A DNA stretch of 64,000 bases from Arthrobacter sp. SLBN-122 (GCF_006715165.1 NZ_VFMS01000001.1:2418001-2482000), one strand, 5' to 3'; positions 31,848-41,392 are shown, numbered from the stretch's first letter. Translations and numbers: made by a program. The notes: generated from the letters alone by a model not told the origin.

Positions 31848-33494
31848 ATGACCGTCCCCACGAACTCCCTAACCTCGCAAGCTCGGCCAGGGAACCCTGT
31901 CCGCGTGGGCCCAACTCACGAACCGCTGACCGTCGCCCTTGGCTCCGTCGGCGTCACGCCTGAGGATGTGCTCGCCGTCGCGCGCCACAACGCCAAGGTG
32001 GGCATCTCCCCGGACGCCCTGGACACCGTCGCCAGGGTCCGCGCCCACATCGACGGCCTCGCTTCCAGCGACGTCCCTGCCTACGGCATCTCCACCGGTT
32101 TCGGCGCCCTGGCCAACCGCCACATCCCCAACGAACTGCGCACGCAGCTCCAGAAAAGCCTGATCCGCAGCCACGCCGCGGGCATGGGACCGGCGGTTGA
32201 ACGTGAAGTGGTCCGCTGCATCATGTTCCTGCGCGCCAAGACCCTGGCCTCCGGCCGCACCGGTGTCCGCCCCGTGGTCCTGCAGACCATGGTGGACGTC
32301 CTCAACGCCGGCATCACCCCGGTGGTCCGCGAGTTCGGCTCGCTCGGCTGCTCCGGTGACCTGGCACCGCTGTCCCACTGCGCCCTGGTCCTGATGGGCG
32401 AAGGGGAGGCGGAAGGGCCCGACGGCGTGACATACGGCGGGCGGGGAGAGCGGACTGTCGCTGAGCTGCTGGCAGAACACGGCATCGAGCCGGTTACGCT
32501 GGCCGAAAAGGAAGGCCTGGCACTGGTCAACGGCACCGAGGGCATGCTGGGCATGCTCCTGATGGCCATCGCAGACCTTCGCCAACTGCTGACGACGGCG
32601 GACATCACCGCCGCGCTCAGCGTCGAGGCGCTGCTGGGCACCGACCAGGTATTCCTGCCCGAGCTGCACGCCGCGCTTCGGCCGCACCCCGGCCAGGCCG
32701 CCAGTGCGGACAACATGCTGCGGGTGCTGTCCGATTCACCCATCGTCGCTTCCCACCGGGTGGGGGATTCCCGGGTTCAGGATGCATACTCACTGCGCTG
32801 CGCCCCGCAGGTTGCCGGTGCCGTCCGCGACACTGTTGACCACGCCGAACTGGTGGCCACGCGGGAACTGGCTGCAGCGATCGACAACCCCGTGGTCCTT
32901 CCCGACGGCCGCGTCAGCTCCAACGGCAACTTCCACGGCGCGCCCGTGGCTTACGTCCTGGACTACCTGGCCATCGCGGTGGCGGACCTCAGCTCCATCG
33001 CCGAACGCCGCACCGACCGCATGCTGGATCCTGCCCGTTCGCATGGCCTGCCGGCTTTCCTCGCGGCTGACCCCGGCGTGGACTCCGGGCTGATGATCGC
33101 CCAATACACGCAGGCCGGCCTGGTCTCGGACAACAAGCGGCTTGCCGTTCCGGCGTCCGTGGACTCGATCCCGAGTTCGGCCATGCAGGAGGACCACGTA
33201 TCCATGGGCTGGCACGCGGCACGGAAGCTCCGCAAGGCTGTGGAGAACCTCCGCCGGGTCCTGGCCATCGAACTGGTCACCTCGGCCCGCGCGCTGGACA
33301 TCCGCACGCAGCTCTCCGGTGGGGTCCTGACGCCCGGGCCTGCGGGTGCCGCTGTGGTGGCCGCGCTCCGCGAGGTGGTGGAGGGACCGGGGACGGACAG
33401 GTTCCTGTCGCCGGAACTGGAAGCGGCGGACCGCCTGGTGGCCTCCGGTAACGTCCTTCGGGCGGCTGAATCCGCCGTCGGGCCGCTCGCCTGA
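31848..33494 (+). CDS. hutH: Histidine ammonia-lyase
   Basis: A 548-residue enzyme that removes ammonia from histidine to give urocanate. The active-site MIO group forms from a tripeptide that here is Cys168-Ser169-Gly170 (GCSGDLAPLSH) instead of the more usual Ala-Ser-Gly; CSG is tolerated in this superfamily. Other blocks: YGISTGFGALA (catalytic Tyr, ~75), NGTEGMLGM, DSRVQDAYSLRCAPQV and SSNGNFHG. The ATG at 31848 has AAGGA 7 bases upstream; an in-frame upstream reading crosses the palindrome. It is probably co-transcribed with hutU. Confidence 0.95.
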   Translation: MTVPTNSLTSQARPGNPVRVGPTHEPLTVALGSVGVTPEDVLAVARHNAKVGISPDALDTVARVRAHIDGLASSDVPAYGISTGFGALANRHIPNELRTQLQKSLIRSHAAGMGPAVEREVVRCIMFLRAKTLASGRTGVRPVVLQTMVDVLNAGITPVVREFGSLGCSGDLAPLSHCALVLMGEGEAEGPDGVTYGGRGERTVAELLAEHGIEPVTLAEKEGLALVNGTEGMLGMLLMAIADLRQLLTTADITAALSVEALLGTDQVFLPELHAALRPHPGQAASADNMLRVLSDSPIVASHRVGDSRVQDAYSLRCAPQVAGAVRDTVDHAELVATRELAAAIDNPVVLPDGRVSSNGNFHGAPVAYVLDYLAIAVADLSSIAERRTDRMLDPARSHGLPAFLAADPGVDSGLMIAQYTQAGLVSDNKRLAVPASVDSIPSSAMQEDHVSMGWHAARKLRKAVENLRRVLAIELVTSARALDIRTQLSGGVLTPGPAGAAVVAALREVVEGPGTDRFLSPELEAADRLVASGNVLRAAESAVGPLA

Positions 33495-33513
33495 CAGCGA
33501 AGAATCTTCAGCG

Positions 33514-33573
33514 CTTTTGGACTGTTGGTCCAAAAGGTGGAATTTCCGGCGCCACGGCCCACCGTGGCGCCGG
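33514..33573 (+). terminator. Two tandem hairpins after hutH
   Basis: The first stem, 33514-33522 with 33528-33536, is a perfect 9 bp with a 5-nt loop. The second, 33546-33557 with 33562-33573, is a perfect 12 bp with a 4-nt loop. No strong T run. They probably end or protect the hut transcript. Confidence 0.55.
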
Positions 33574-33656
33574 GAGTGTAGTAGAACTGAAGATGTAGTG
33601 AAAGTCACATCAAAGAGGCTGTGGCAGCAGAACGATACAAAGGGGTAGAAGTTCAA

Positions 33657-33893
33657 ATGAAAGCACGTGGGGCAGTCCTGTCGAAGCGAAATGCCCATTC
33701 CGCCGTGGTTTCGGACTGGAGGTCCCTCCAGCCCGGCGATCACGTCGAGATCATCAAGCAGGCACATGTTGTAGCCGCCGGGGAGGTGGAGGAAGTGTCC
33801 CAGAGCGGCAACGTTCTGTGGCTTGTGCCGGCCGGTCCCACCGAAAAGCAGCTCTTTTTGAAGTCTGACGGGGTGCAGGTCCGCCGCGGCTAG
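33657..33893 (+). CDS. Small hypothetical protein
   Basis: A 78-residue protein with a beta-rich pattern (LQPGDHVEIIKQAHVVAAGEVEEVSQSGNVLWLVP) suggesting a small SH3-like barrel. The start at 33657 is set by composition; an AAGGGG lies 14 bases upstream, so the in-frame ATG at 33621 or another start is possible. It is followed by a strong terminator, which supports it as a transcribed unit. No family or function recognised. Confidence 0.65.
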   Translation: MKARGAVLSKRNAHSAVVSDWRSLQPGDHVEIIKQAHVVAAGEVEEVSQSGNVLWLVPAGPTEKQLFLKSDGVQVRRG

Positions 33894-33909
33894 CGGTCCC
33901 GCCAGCAGC

Positions 33910-33950
33910 AAAAAATCCCCGCTCCGCCGTACGGCAGAGCGGGGATTTTT
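33910..33950. terminator. Intrinsic terminator
   Basis: Stem 33912-33924 with 33937-33949 (13 bp), an inner GCCGTACGGC dyad in the loop, an A run before and a T run after. It can stop transcription from both sides, between the convergent small genes. Confidence 0.9.
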
Positions 33951-34003
33951 CGTTGCCGGACACCCTGACGGCTGCAGCCGTGGGTGAGGCCGTGGCGGGC
34001 GGG

Positions 34004-34264
34004 TCAGGCGGCGAAGGATTCGTACGTTTCGCCGAAAGGCACTGATGCATCCAGGGCTACCGTGTAGCGTCCCGGGTGCAGCCGGGTGACGCGGATGCCG
34101 CACTCGGCATCCTTTGCCGCCACCTCAATCATCTCGGCCACCGCTTCTTCCAGTCCTGCATGGACCTCGCTGGCGCTGGAGAACTCCAGGCTGATGGACC
34201 GGACGGCAGGTCCTTCGGTGGGCTCGGCAGCGGCGGGGATCCGCTCCAAAGTGGCTGTAGTCAT
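34004..34264 (-). CDS. Small hypothetical protein
   Basis: An 86-residue protein with no membrane segment. A Glu/Ala-rich helix (EVHAGLEEAVAEMIEVAAKD) is followed by a beta pair (GIRVTRLHPGRYTVALDASV). It is convergent with the preceding small gene across a terminator and divergent from the FAH-family gene. Upstream purines (AGAAAG) give a modest ribosome binding site. No family recognised. Confidence 0.65.
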   Translation of the reverse strand: MTTATLERIPAAAEPTEGPAVRSISLEFSSASEVHAGLEEAVAEMIEVAAKDAECGIRVTRLHPGRYTVALDASVPFGETYESFAA

Positions 34265-34473
34265 TACTGAACTTTCTGTGTTTCGTGCCGGGGTGGCTCC
34301 ACCATTCTACCGACTGCTCCTGCCAGATGTCAGATGACTGTCCTTTTGAGGGCGGAGGAGAGCAGTCATAAAGCGTCCGTTAGCGGCACCTGCCGACTAT
34401 CAACGACCATGGAAAAGCGGGCCCGCAAGGCCCCGGAAGCACCCCGACCGATACAGCTGGAGGAGAATTCGGT

Positions 34474-35355
34474 ATGAAGATCATGCGCCTTGGCGAAAGC
34501 GGCAGAGAACAGCCTGCCGTGCTGGTGTCTTCGGCGGACGGAACCAACCGGTACTTCAGCCTGCTGCCCCTGACCGCGGATGTGGATGGAGCGTTCCTTG
34601 GCGCGGGCGGACTGGGCAGGGTGCGCAAAGCACTGGAGGCCGGGGAACTGCCGGCCCTGGAAGGCGCGGCTGCGCTCCGGGTTGGTTCCCCCGTAGCCCG
34701 GCCCGGCTCGGTGGTGGGCATCGGGATGAACTATGCCGCCCATGCCGCGGAGTCAGGGGCCGAGCCGCCCGCCATTCCCGTCGTCTTCCTCAAGCCCAGC
34801 AATACCGTCACGGGCCCCTGTGATCCCGCCCCGTTGCCGCCCCGCTCCACACACTACGACTGGGAAGTGGAACTGGGCATCGTGATCGGCAGGGAAGCCA
34901 GCTACCTCGGCTCGGTGGAAGAAGCCGCGGGATGCATTGCCGGGTATGTCACGGCCAACGACTTGTCTGAGCGGGAATACCAGTTGCCCGGAGCGGCCGG
35001 GCAATGGACCAAGGGCAAGTCCCTTCCCGGGTCAACGCCCCTGGGGCCCTGGCTGGTTCCGGCTGACGGGATCGACGGCGGCAACCTGCGGCTGCGCAGT
35101 TGGGTGAATGGTGAGCCGCGCCAGGATTCCTCGTCCTCGGAGCTTATCTTTGATGCGCCCACGCTGGTCCACCACTGCAGCCAGTACATGCGGCTGGAAC
35201 CGGGCGACGTGATCCTCACCGGAACGCCCCAGGGGGTGGCCCTCAGCGGCCGCTTCCCCTACCTTCAGCCGGGCGACGTAGTGGAGGTGGAGGTGGAGGG
35301 ACTGGGCCGCCAGCGCCAGGAGTTGTTCCGGGCACCGGCGGCCGTTTCGGCCTAA
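34474..35355 (+). CDS. Fumarylacetoacetate hydrolase (FAH) family protein
   Basis: A 293-residue FAH-fold metal-dependent hydrolase/decarboxylase. Motifs: VVGIGMNYAAHAAESG (residues ~80-95), VVFLKPSNTVTGPCDP, DWEVELGIVIGREA (metal-binding Glu residues), TANDLSERE, KGKSLPGSTPLGPWLV, and ILTGTPQGVALS near the end. The family cleaves or decarboxylates C-C bonds in acylpyruvate-like catabolites. It stands alone near transport genes for carboxylates; the substrate is not defined. The stop overlaps the convergent Usp gene by 4 bases. Confidence 0.9.
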   Translation: MKIMRLGESGREQPAVLVSSADGTNRYFSLLPLTADVDGAFLGAGGLGRVRKALEAGELPALEGAAALRVGSPVARPGSVVGIGMNYAAHAAESGAEPPAIPVVFLKPSNTVTGPCDPAPLPPRSTHYDWEVELGIVIGREASYLGSVEEAAGCIAGYVTANDLSEREYQLPGAAGQWTKGKSLPGSTPLGPWLVPADGIDGGNLRLRSWVNGEPRQDSSSSELIFDAPTLVHHCSQYMRLEPGDVILTGTPQGVALSGRFPYLQPGDVVEVEVEGLGRQRQELFRAPAAVSA

Positions 35356-35744
35356 CCCGCTTTGACGGCCAGGACCGGGCAGTCCGCCTCCAGCAGGATG
35401 CGCTGGGACGTGCTGCCCATGATCAGCTTGCCCACGGGCGTGCGGCGGCGCAGGCCGATCACGATCAGGTCGGCGTTGTGTTCCTCGGCGGCGTCCAGCA
35501 CCTCAGCCGCGGCATCGTGGCCGCGGACCGGCCGCTTGATCACGTACTCGATGCCCTGGCCGGCCAGCCGCTGCTCGATGTCCTGGATTTCGCCGTCCGG
35601 GGCAAAGCGGCTGTCCACCGTGGACTCACCCTTGGAGGAGTTGATCAGCACCAGTGTGCTGTTGCTCTTCCGGGCTTCGGTGATGGCCTGGGTCAGGGCA
35701 GCTTCGCCCTCGGGGGTCGGGACGTATCCCACAACGACGGTCAT
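35352..35744 (-). CDS. Universal stress protein (UspA family)
   Basis: A 130-residue single-domain Usp with VVVGYVPTPEGEAALTQAI at the N-terminus. The C-terminal ATP-binding GLRRRTPVGKLIMGSTSQRI matches the G-2x-G-9x-G-S/T pattern of nucleotide-binding members. It lies just upstream of the tct transport operon on the same strand but is 59 bases past tctA, so it may be the last gene of that transcript. The ATG at 35744 has AAGGAG nearby. Confidence 0.9.
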   Translation of the reverse strand: MTVVVGYVPTPEGEAALTQAITEARKSNSTLVLINSSKGESTVDSRFAPDGEIQDIEQRLAGQGIEYVIKRPVRGHDAAAEVLDAAEEHNADLIVIGLRRRTPVGKLIMGSTSQRILLEADCPVLAVKAG

Positions 35745-35803
35745 GGTGTCTCCTTAGTTTCTGCTCGATGTGGGTAGGTTGGCTTGCCGGGAGGCTCGCC
35801 TGC

Positions 35804-37342
35804 TCAGTCGCTGTAGTCCGCCGCGCCCGAATTGGCGGGAACCAGCGGCTTGCGCTCCGGACTGCTGCGCCGGAACAGCTTGTAGGCGAAGGGCCAAAGC
35901 AGGATGAGGCCAATGATGACATAGATGCCGACGGCGATCGGCTCGCTGAAGAGCCCTGCCGGGTCACCCGCGCTCAGCTGCAGCGTCTTGCGGAGCTGCC
36001 CTTCGATCCGCGGCCCCAGGATGACGCCGAGGATCAGCGGCAGGACGGGAAGCCCGAAGCGCCGCATCATGAACCCGAGTGCGCCCAGGACCAGCAGGAT
36101 CACCAGGTCGAACGCCTGCAGGTTTACCGAGTAGGCGCCCAGCGTGGCGAAGAACAGGATGCCCGCGTACAGGTACGGCCGGGGCAGCTGCAGGAGTTTC
36201 GCCCACATCGGTGCCAGCGGCAGGTTGATCAGGAGCAGCAGCAGGTTGCCGATGAAGAGGCTGGCGATCAGCGCCCACACCAGGGGGCCCTGGCTTTCGA
36301 AGAGCTGCGGACCCGGCTGGATTCCGTACGAGGTGAAGGCAGCCAGCATGACGGCGGCTGTGGCGTTGGTGGGCAGGCCCAGGGCCAGCATGGGGGTCAG
36401 GGTGCCGGCGGCCGCAGCGTTGTTGGCTGCTTCCGGGCCGGCTACACCTTCGATGGCACCCTTGCCGAACTCTTCCGGGTGCTTGCTCAGCCGCTTTTCG
36501 GTGACGTAGGAGAGGAAGGTGGGGATCTCGGCGCCGCCTGCCGGCAGTGCGCCGAACGGGAAGCCGAAGGCGGTACCGCGCAGCCACGGCTTCCAGGAGC
36601 GCTTCCAGTCGGATTTGCCCATCCAGGGCTGGCCCACGGGAATGGCATGCAGGGGGGTGCGGCGCAGGTGGGCGGCGACCCAGAGGGCCTCGCCCACGGC
36701 GAAGATGGCCACGGCCACCACAACAATGTCCAGGCCGTCCGCGAGGAGCGGCTGGCCGAAGGTCAGGCGGCGCTGGCCGGTCACGGAGTCCATGCCCACC
36801 AGGCCGATGGCCAGGCCGAGGCCCAGGGAGGCAAAACCGCGCAGCCGCGACGAGCCGAGCACGGCCGTGACGGCCAGGAGGGCCAAAACCATGATGGCGA
36901 AGTAGCTGGGCGCGCCGAGGCTCACGGCGAACTTCACCACGATCGGTGCGCAGACGGCCAGCAGCGCCGTGCCGATGGTGCCGGCGACGAACGAGCCGAT
37001 TGCCGCCGTCGCAAGCGCCTGCGCGGCCCGGCCCGCCTTGGCCATCTTGTTGCCCTCGATGGCGGTGACCACGGAGGACGATTCGCCGGGGGTGTTGAGG
37101 AGGATCGAGGTGGTGGAACCGCCGTACATGCCGCCGTAGTAGATGCCGGCGAACATGATGAAGGCGCTGGTGGGTTCCAGGGCGTAGGTAACGGGAAGCA
37201 GCAGGGCTACGGTCATTGCCGGGCCCAGGCCGGGGAGGACGCCGACGGCGGTGCCCAGAATGACGCCGATGACGGCGTACAGGAAATTCATGGGGGTCAG
37301 GGCGGTGGCGAAGCCGTCCATCAGGGAGGACCAGACGTCCAT
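35804..37342 (-). CDS. tctA: TctA-family permease of a tripartite tricarboxylate transporter
   Basis: A 512-residue, ~12-helix large membrane subunit. The two conserved blocks [20 protein letters not shown] (residues ~35-54) and [20 protein letters not shown] (~67-86) identify TctA, and [20 protein letters not shown] the second half. With TctB and the TctC binding protein it drives carboxylate uptake by ion gradient. Its ATG directly follows the tctB stop. Confidence 0.95.
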   Translation of the reverse strand: MDVWSSLMDGFATALTPMNFLYAVIGVILGTAVGVLPGLGPAMTVALLLPVTYALEPTSAFIMFAGIYYGGMYGGSTTSILLNTPGESSSVVTAIEGNKMAKAGRAAQALATAAIGSFVAGTIGTALLAVCAPIVVKFAVSLGAPSYFAIMVLALLAVTAVLGSSRLRGFASLGLGLAIGLVGMDSVTGQRRLTFGQPLLADGLDIVVVAVAIFAVGEALWVAAHLRRTPLHAIPVGQPWMGKSDWKRSWKPWLRGTAFGFPFGALPAGGAEIPTFLSYVTEKRLSKHPEEFGKGAIEGVAGPEAANNAAAAGTLTPMLALGLPTNATAAVMLAAFTSYGIQPGPQLFESQGPLVWALIASLFIGNLLLLLINLPLAPMWAKLLQLPRPYLYAGILFFATLGAYSVNLQAFDLVILLVLGALGFMMRRFGLPVLPLILGVILGPRIEGQLRKTLQLSAGDPAGLFSEPIAVGIYVIIGLILLWPFAYKLFRRSSPERKPLVPANSGAADYSD

Positions 37343-37846
37343 TTAGAGGATTCCTTCCAGGAGGCCGGCCGGCAGCGCGATGCCCAGGCCGAGGTAGAAG
37401 CCGTAGAAGGTCAGCAGGGACAAGGCCACGGAGATCAGCCCGTCCCGGACGTAGCGGCGGCTGCCGAGGGCCAGGACGCTGCCCCAGAACAGGATGGTTC
37501 CGGAGATCACCCAGCCGGCCCAGTCGATCAGCAGGATGTTCAGGATAAAGGCGCCGGCCAGCGGCAGGATGGTCTTCCAGTCGGCGGGGTGCGTGAGGTC
37601 GACGTCTTCGCCGCCCTCAGCCTCGCCCTGGCCGCCACGGAGGACGTTGACGGCCAGCAGCACGGCGCAAACCACCAGCAGCCCGGCCACGATGAACGGC
37701 ACGGTCTTGGGGCCGACCGGATCGGACTTCGAATACGGGGTTACCAGGCCGTTGGCGTCCAGGAAGACCAGGACGCCGGCCGCCCCGAGCAGGAGTGCAA
37801 CTCCCAGCTCGGAGCGGCCTTTGAGGCCTGTGGTCAGGGAGGTCAC
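37343..37846 (-). CDS. tctB: TctB-family small membrane subunit
   Basis: A 167-residue, four-helix small subunit of the tripartite tricarboxylate transporter. It has the typical topology of a first helix (ELGVALLLGAAGVLVFLDA), a charged cytoplasmic loop rich in Glu/Gly (GGQGEAEGGEDVDL) and three more helices. TctB sequences are poorly conserved and the call rests on size, topology and position between tctA and tctC, whose reading frames it touches or overlaps (ATGA with tctC). Confidence 0.9.
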   Translation of the reverse strand: MTSLTTGLKGRSELGVALLLGAAGVLVFLDANGLVTPYSKSDPVGPKTVPFIVAGLLVVCAVLLAVNVLRGGQGEAEGGEDVDLTHPADWKTILPLAGAFILNILLIDWAGWVISGTILFWGSVLALGSRRYVRDGLISVALSLLTFYGFYLGLGIALPAGLLEGIL

Positions 37847-38853
37847 GCCAACCCAAGCTTGGTGAGGACGTCCGCCACCCGCTTGTCCTGCTCGGTGAGG
37901 AAGGTCTTGAACTGGTCACCGGTGATGAAGGCATCGGTCCAGCCGTGGGTCTTCAGCGCTTCCTTCCAGCCGGCCGTGCCGTGCATCTTCTCCAGGGCCG
38001 CGATCAGGGAAGCCTTGTCCTTGTCGCTGATTCCGGGAGGGGCCACGACGCCGCGCCAGTTGGTGAACACCAGGTCGATGTTGGATTCCTTCAGCGTGGG
38101 TGCGTCCACGCCTTCCAGGCGCTTCTCGCCGGAGGTGGCCAGGACGCGGACCTCACCGGATTCGATCTGCTTCAGGTACTCGCCGGCGCCGGACGCGGCG
38201 AAGCCAAGCTTGTTGCCCAGGATGGCGGGCAGGAGGTCGCCGCCGCCGTCGTAGGAGACAAAGTTGACCTTGGTGGCGTCGATGCCCACGGCACCGGCCA
38301 ACTGCATCGGCAGCAGGTGGTCGGGGCCGCCGGGGGAGGAGCCGCCGCCGACGGCGATGGAACCCGGATCGGCCTTCCAGGCCTTCACCAGGTCATCGAT
38401 GGTCTTGTACGGGGAGTCCTTGCCCACCATGATGGCGCCGGGCTCTTCGATAAGCCGGGCAAGGGGAGTGGTGTCGGTCAGCTTGGACTCGGACTTGTTG
38501 GTGTAGCTGGCGCCCACCACGCCCAGGCCCATGAGCATGGCCAGGTCGCCGTTGCCCTTTTCGTTGACGACGCGGGCCAGGCCAACGGTGCCGCCGGCGC
38601 CTGCGAGGTTGAAGACCTCCGTGTTGGTGGAGATCTTCTCGTCGTCGAGGACCTTTGCGGCGGCGCGGGCGGTGGTGTCATATCCGCCGCCGGGGGTATT
38701 GGGGACCATGATCTGCAGGCCGGTGATGGGCCCGGCGGCGGCGCCGGAGCTTTCGGCACCGGTGGAGCTCTTGCTGGTGGCACCGCAACCGGTGGCCATC
38801 AGGGCGATGCCGGCGGCAACGGCGGCAATTCGCAATGCGCGGATCTGGCGCAT
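37843..38853 (-). CDS. tctC: TctC-family substrate-binding lipoprotein
   Basis: A 336-residue extracytoplasmic binding protein. The lipoprotein signal peptide ends at the lipobox GIALMATGC (Cys ~22). ITGLQIMVPNTPGGGYDTTAR is the family N-terminus, and SIAVGGGSSPGGPDHLLPMQ and VNFVSYDGGGDLLPAILG form the ligand-binding lobes. The ATG at 38853 follows AAGAGGAA and places the signal at the start; the longer in-frame reading does not. First gene of the tct operon, divergent from the sensor kinase gene. Confidence 0.93.
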   Translation of the reverse strand: MRQIRALRIAAVAAGIALMATGCGATSKSSTGAESSGAAAGPITGLQIMVPNTPGGGYDTTARAAAKVLDDEKISTNTEVFNLAGAGGTVGLARVVNEKGNGDLAMLMGLGVVGASYTNKSESKLTDTTPLARLIEEPGAIMVGKDSPYKTIDDLVKAWKADPGSIAVGGGSSPGGPDHLLPMQLAGAVGIDATKVNFVSYDGGGDLLPAILGNKLGFAASGAGEYLKQIESGEVRVLATSGEKRLEGVDAPTLKESNIDLVFTNWRGVVAPPGISDKDKASLIAALEKMHGTAGWKEALKTHGWTDAFITGDQFKTFLTEQDKRVADVLTKLGLA

Positions 38854-39128
38854 GGGTTCCTCTTCTCTCAACACAAATCTGATCAGCAGCGGCTGACTTG
38901 TGGTTTCGATGCTAGGGGCGTCCGTGACCGGGATCACTCTTGTGTACGCAGAGAAAGTTGTGTTCATTGCGTTCACGTTTCCAAAACCCCACAACGGCCC
39001 TGCCCCGGGCTTTGGGATATAGTTCCCGGTACCACCCCCGGCCCCGCGCCGCGTACTTTCGCGCGCCTGAGGGCCAGCCACACCGCCGGAACAAACCCGG
39101 CCCGCCAGCAAACACCAGGAAGCCCATT

Positions 39129-40727
39129 GTGACTCGACGACGAGGAATGTCCCTCGCGGGGCAGTACCTTCTGCTGCAGTTGCTCATTGTCCTGGCCGTC
39201 CTGGTGGGCGTCGTGGCCATTTCCCTGGCCCAGTCCGCTGCGGCCTTTGAACGGATCGAAGGCAGGCGTGCCCTGTCCGCCGCGGAGGCGCTGGGCGGCA
39301 ATCCGATCGTCCGCGAGCTCCTGCCGAACACGGAACCCCGGGGCGGCGCGGTGCTCCCGGCAGTGGCGGAATCGGTGCGGATCGTGTCCGGCTCATCCCG
39401 GGTGGCCCTGGCAAAACTGGACCGGACCGTGGTAGCTTCCTCGGACCCCAGCCTGCTGGGCGAGCCGCTGGAACTCGGCGCCAGCAGGGTGATGGAAGGC
39501 AGGGCCTGGACCGGAGTGGTGGGCGGGACGCCCGCCCCGCTGCTGTCCGCCCACGTTCCTGTCCTGGACGACACCGGCCGGATGATCGGCATCGCCTCCA
39601 TCAGCCGCAACTATCCCACCGTGCTCGAGCGGCTGGGCGATGCCGTCCCCAATCTCCTCACCTACCTCGGCGTTGCGAGCGTCCTGGGCATCGCCGGGTC
39701 CCTGCTGCTGTCACGGCGGGTCAAGCGGCAGACCCTGGGGATGGAACCGAGCGAGATCACCAGCCTGGTCGAAAACCGCGAAGCCATGCTGCACGGGCTC
39801 AAGGAGGGCGTGGTGGCGCTGGACCTGCACGAGCGGATCACCGTGGCCAACCACAGTGCGCGCGCCCTGCTGGGCCTCCCGCCTGACTGTGTGGGCAAGC
39901 GGGTGGCGGGCCTCGCCGTCGAACCCGCCCTCAAGGAAGTCCTCACCCGTGACCAGCCCGGGCCGGACCAGTTGGTGCTCGTGGGGGACCGGCTGGTGGT
40001 GATGAACCGGGTGCCCATCCAGTCCAGGGGCAAGGTGATTGGCTCGGTAACAACGCTTCGCGACCGCACGGAGCTCTCCGAACTGGAGCAGGAACTTGGC
40101 ACCACCCGCACCGCCACGGACACCCTGCGGGCCCAGGCACATGAGTTCGCCAACCAGTTGCACGTCATCTCCGGCCTGATCCAGATCGGAGAGTACGATT
40201 CCGTGGTCCAGTTCGTCAACGGAGCCACCGTGGACCGGACCCGGCTCAACGATGAAGTGACCGGCCGGATCAAGGATCCCGCGCTCGCTGCCCTGCTGAT
40301 TGCCAAGTCGAGCCTCGCCACCGAGCACGGCGTTGCCCTGCAGCTGGACCCCGACTCCGCGCTGGACAAGGTGGACGACGAGCTGTCCCGGGACCTCACC
40401 ACGGTGGTGGGGAACCTGGTGGACAACGCGTTCGACGCCGTCACCGGGCTTCCGCAGGCAGCCGTCAGGGTGCTGGTGGAGGGCAAGGCCGGAAAAGACG
40501 TTGTGGTGACAGTGCGGGACAACGGCCCCGGCGTTCCCGGCGGCTCCACGGACCACATCTTCCGCCAGGGCTTCACCACCAAGGAACCCGGACCGGCTGG
40601 CAGCCGCGGCTTTGGGCTGGCGCTGTCCCGGGTGGTGTGCCGCCGGAGTGGCGGGAACCTGACGGTGGCCAACGATAATGGGGCTGTCTTTACCGCCGTG
40701 CTGAAACAAGGGAGTACCCAGCCATGA
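39129..40727 (+). CDS. CitA/DcuS-type sensor histidine kinase
   Basis: A 532-residue kinase with N-terminal helix (QYLLLQLLIVLAVLVGVVAI), extracytoplasmic PAS-like ligand domain (residues ~35-165), second helix (~175-195), cytoplasmic PAS (~215-310), then a phospho-acceptor region where AHEFANQLHVISGLIQIGEY carries the HEFxNxLH motif of this class. An ATPase domain follows (NLVDNAFDAV, DNGPGVP, GFGLALSRVV). These kinases sense citrate, C4-dicarboxylates and similar. The GTG start at 39129 has AGGAAG upstream; an ATG 18 bases on is possible. It overlaps the regulator gene by 4 bases. Confidence 0.92.
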   Translation: MTRRRGMSLAGQYLLLQLLIVLAVLVGVVAISLAQSAAAFERIEGRRALSAAEALGGNPIVRELLPNTEPRGGAVLPAVAESVRIVSGSSRVALAKLDRTVVASSDPSLLGEPLELGASRVMEGRAWTGVVGGTPAPLLSAHVPVLDDTGRMIGIASISRNYPTVLERLGDAVPNLLTYLGVASVLGIAGSLLLSRRVKRQTLGMEPSEITSLVENREAMLHGLKEGVVALDLHERITVANHSARALLGLPPDCVGKRVAGLAVEPALKEVLTRDQPGPDQLVLVGDRLVVMNRVPIQSRGKVIGSVTTLRDRTELSELEQELGTTRTATDTLRAQAHEFANQLHVISGLIQIGEYDSVVQFVNGATVDRTRLNDEVTGRIKDPALAALLIAKSSLATEHGVALQLDPDSALDKVDDELSRDLTTVVGNLVDNAFDAVTGLPQAAVRVLVEGKAGKDVVVTVRDNGPGVPGGSTDHIFRQGFTTKEPGPAGSRGFGLALSRVVCRRSGGNLTVANDNGAVFTAVLKQGSTQP

Positions 40728-41392
40728 TCAAGGTCCTGATCGTCGATGACGATTTCATGGTGGCCAAGGTGCATGCCGGCTTTATCCAGCGCACGCCCGG
40801 ATTCACGGTGGTGGGTGCCGCGCACACCGGGGCCCAGGCCGTTGCGGAGACCGAACGGCTCCAGCCGGACCTGGTGCTGCTGGACATCCATCTGCCGGAC
40901 ATCAATGGCCTGGACCTGATGGGTCGCCTGCGCGCTGTGGCCCCGGAGCTGGACGTGCTGGTCATCAGTGCCGCACGGGAGGTGGAAACCGTGCGGAAGG
41001 CGCTGCGGGGCGGCATTGTCCATTACCTGATCAAGCCTTTTTCGCAGACAGACCTGCAGGAGCGGCTGGAGCACTACCGCAACGCTTACCAGAGCCTGGA
41101 TGCCTCAAAGGACGTGGCCGAACAATCGGACGTCAACCGCGTGTTCGGCCTTGACCGCAGCGAACGGCCACTGCCCAAGGGCTGCAGCATTGAGACGCTG
41201 CGGCTGGTGGAGGCGGCGGTCAACGCCGCCGACGGTGACGTCTCGGCCGCCGAAGTAGCCCAGGAGCTGGGGACCTCCCGCGTCAGCGCCCGCCGCTATC
41301 TGGAGTACCTGCATGACGAGGGCACGCTGGACGTGCGGCTCAAGTACGGCGTGGGACGGCCCGAACGGCGGTACGTCCTGAAGGGGGCCTGA
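40724..41392 (+). CDS. CitB/DcuR-type response regulator
   Basis: A 222-residue regulator with a receiver domain at residues 1-120 (IVDDDFMVAKVH; phospho-acceptor Asp in LVLLDIHLPD, ~52; conserved Lys in YLIKPFSQ). A C-terminal HTH (~150-215: SAAEVAQELGTSRVSARRYL) is of the CitB class. With the kinase it presumably switches on the divergent tct genes when the carboxylate is present. Directly repeated TTGTGT words at 38940 and 38958 between the operons could be its binding sites. Confidence 0.92.
   Translation: MIKVLIVDDDFMVAKVHAGFIQRTPGFTVVGAAHTGAQAVAETERLQPDLVLLDIHLPDINGLDLMGRLRAVAPELDVLVISAAREVETVRKALRGGIVHYLIKPFSQTDLQERLEHYRNAYQSLDASKDVAEQSDVNRVFGLDRSERPLPKGCSIETLRLVEAAVNAADGDVSAAEVAQELGTSRVSARRYLEYLHDEGTLDVRLKYGVGRPERRYVLKGA

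Noticed and set aside
35768..38254. Rightward reading frame of 828 codons, rich in Gln, Gly, Asp, His
   Set aside because: Antisense to tctA/tctB/tctC, all of which have clear family motifs on the other strand.
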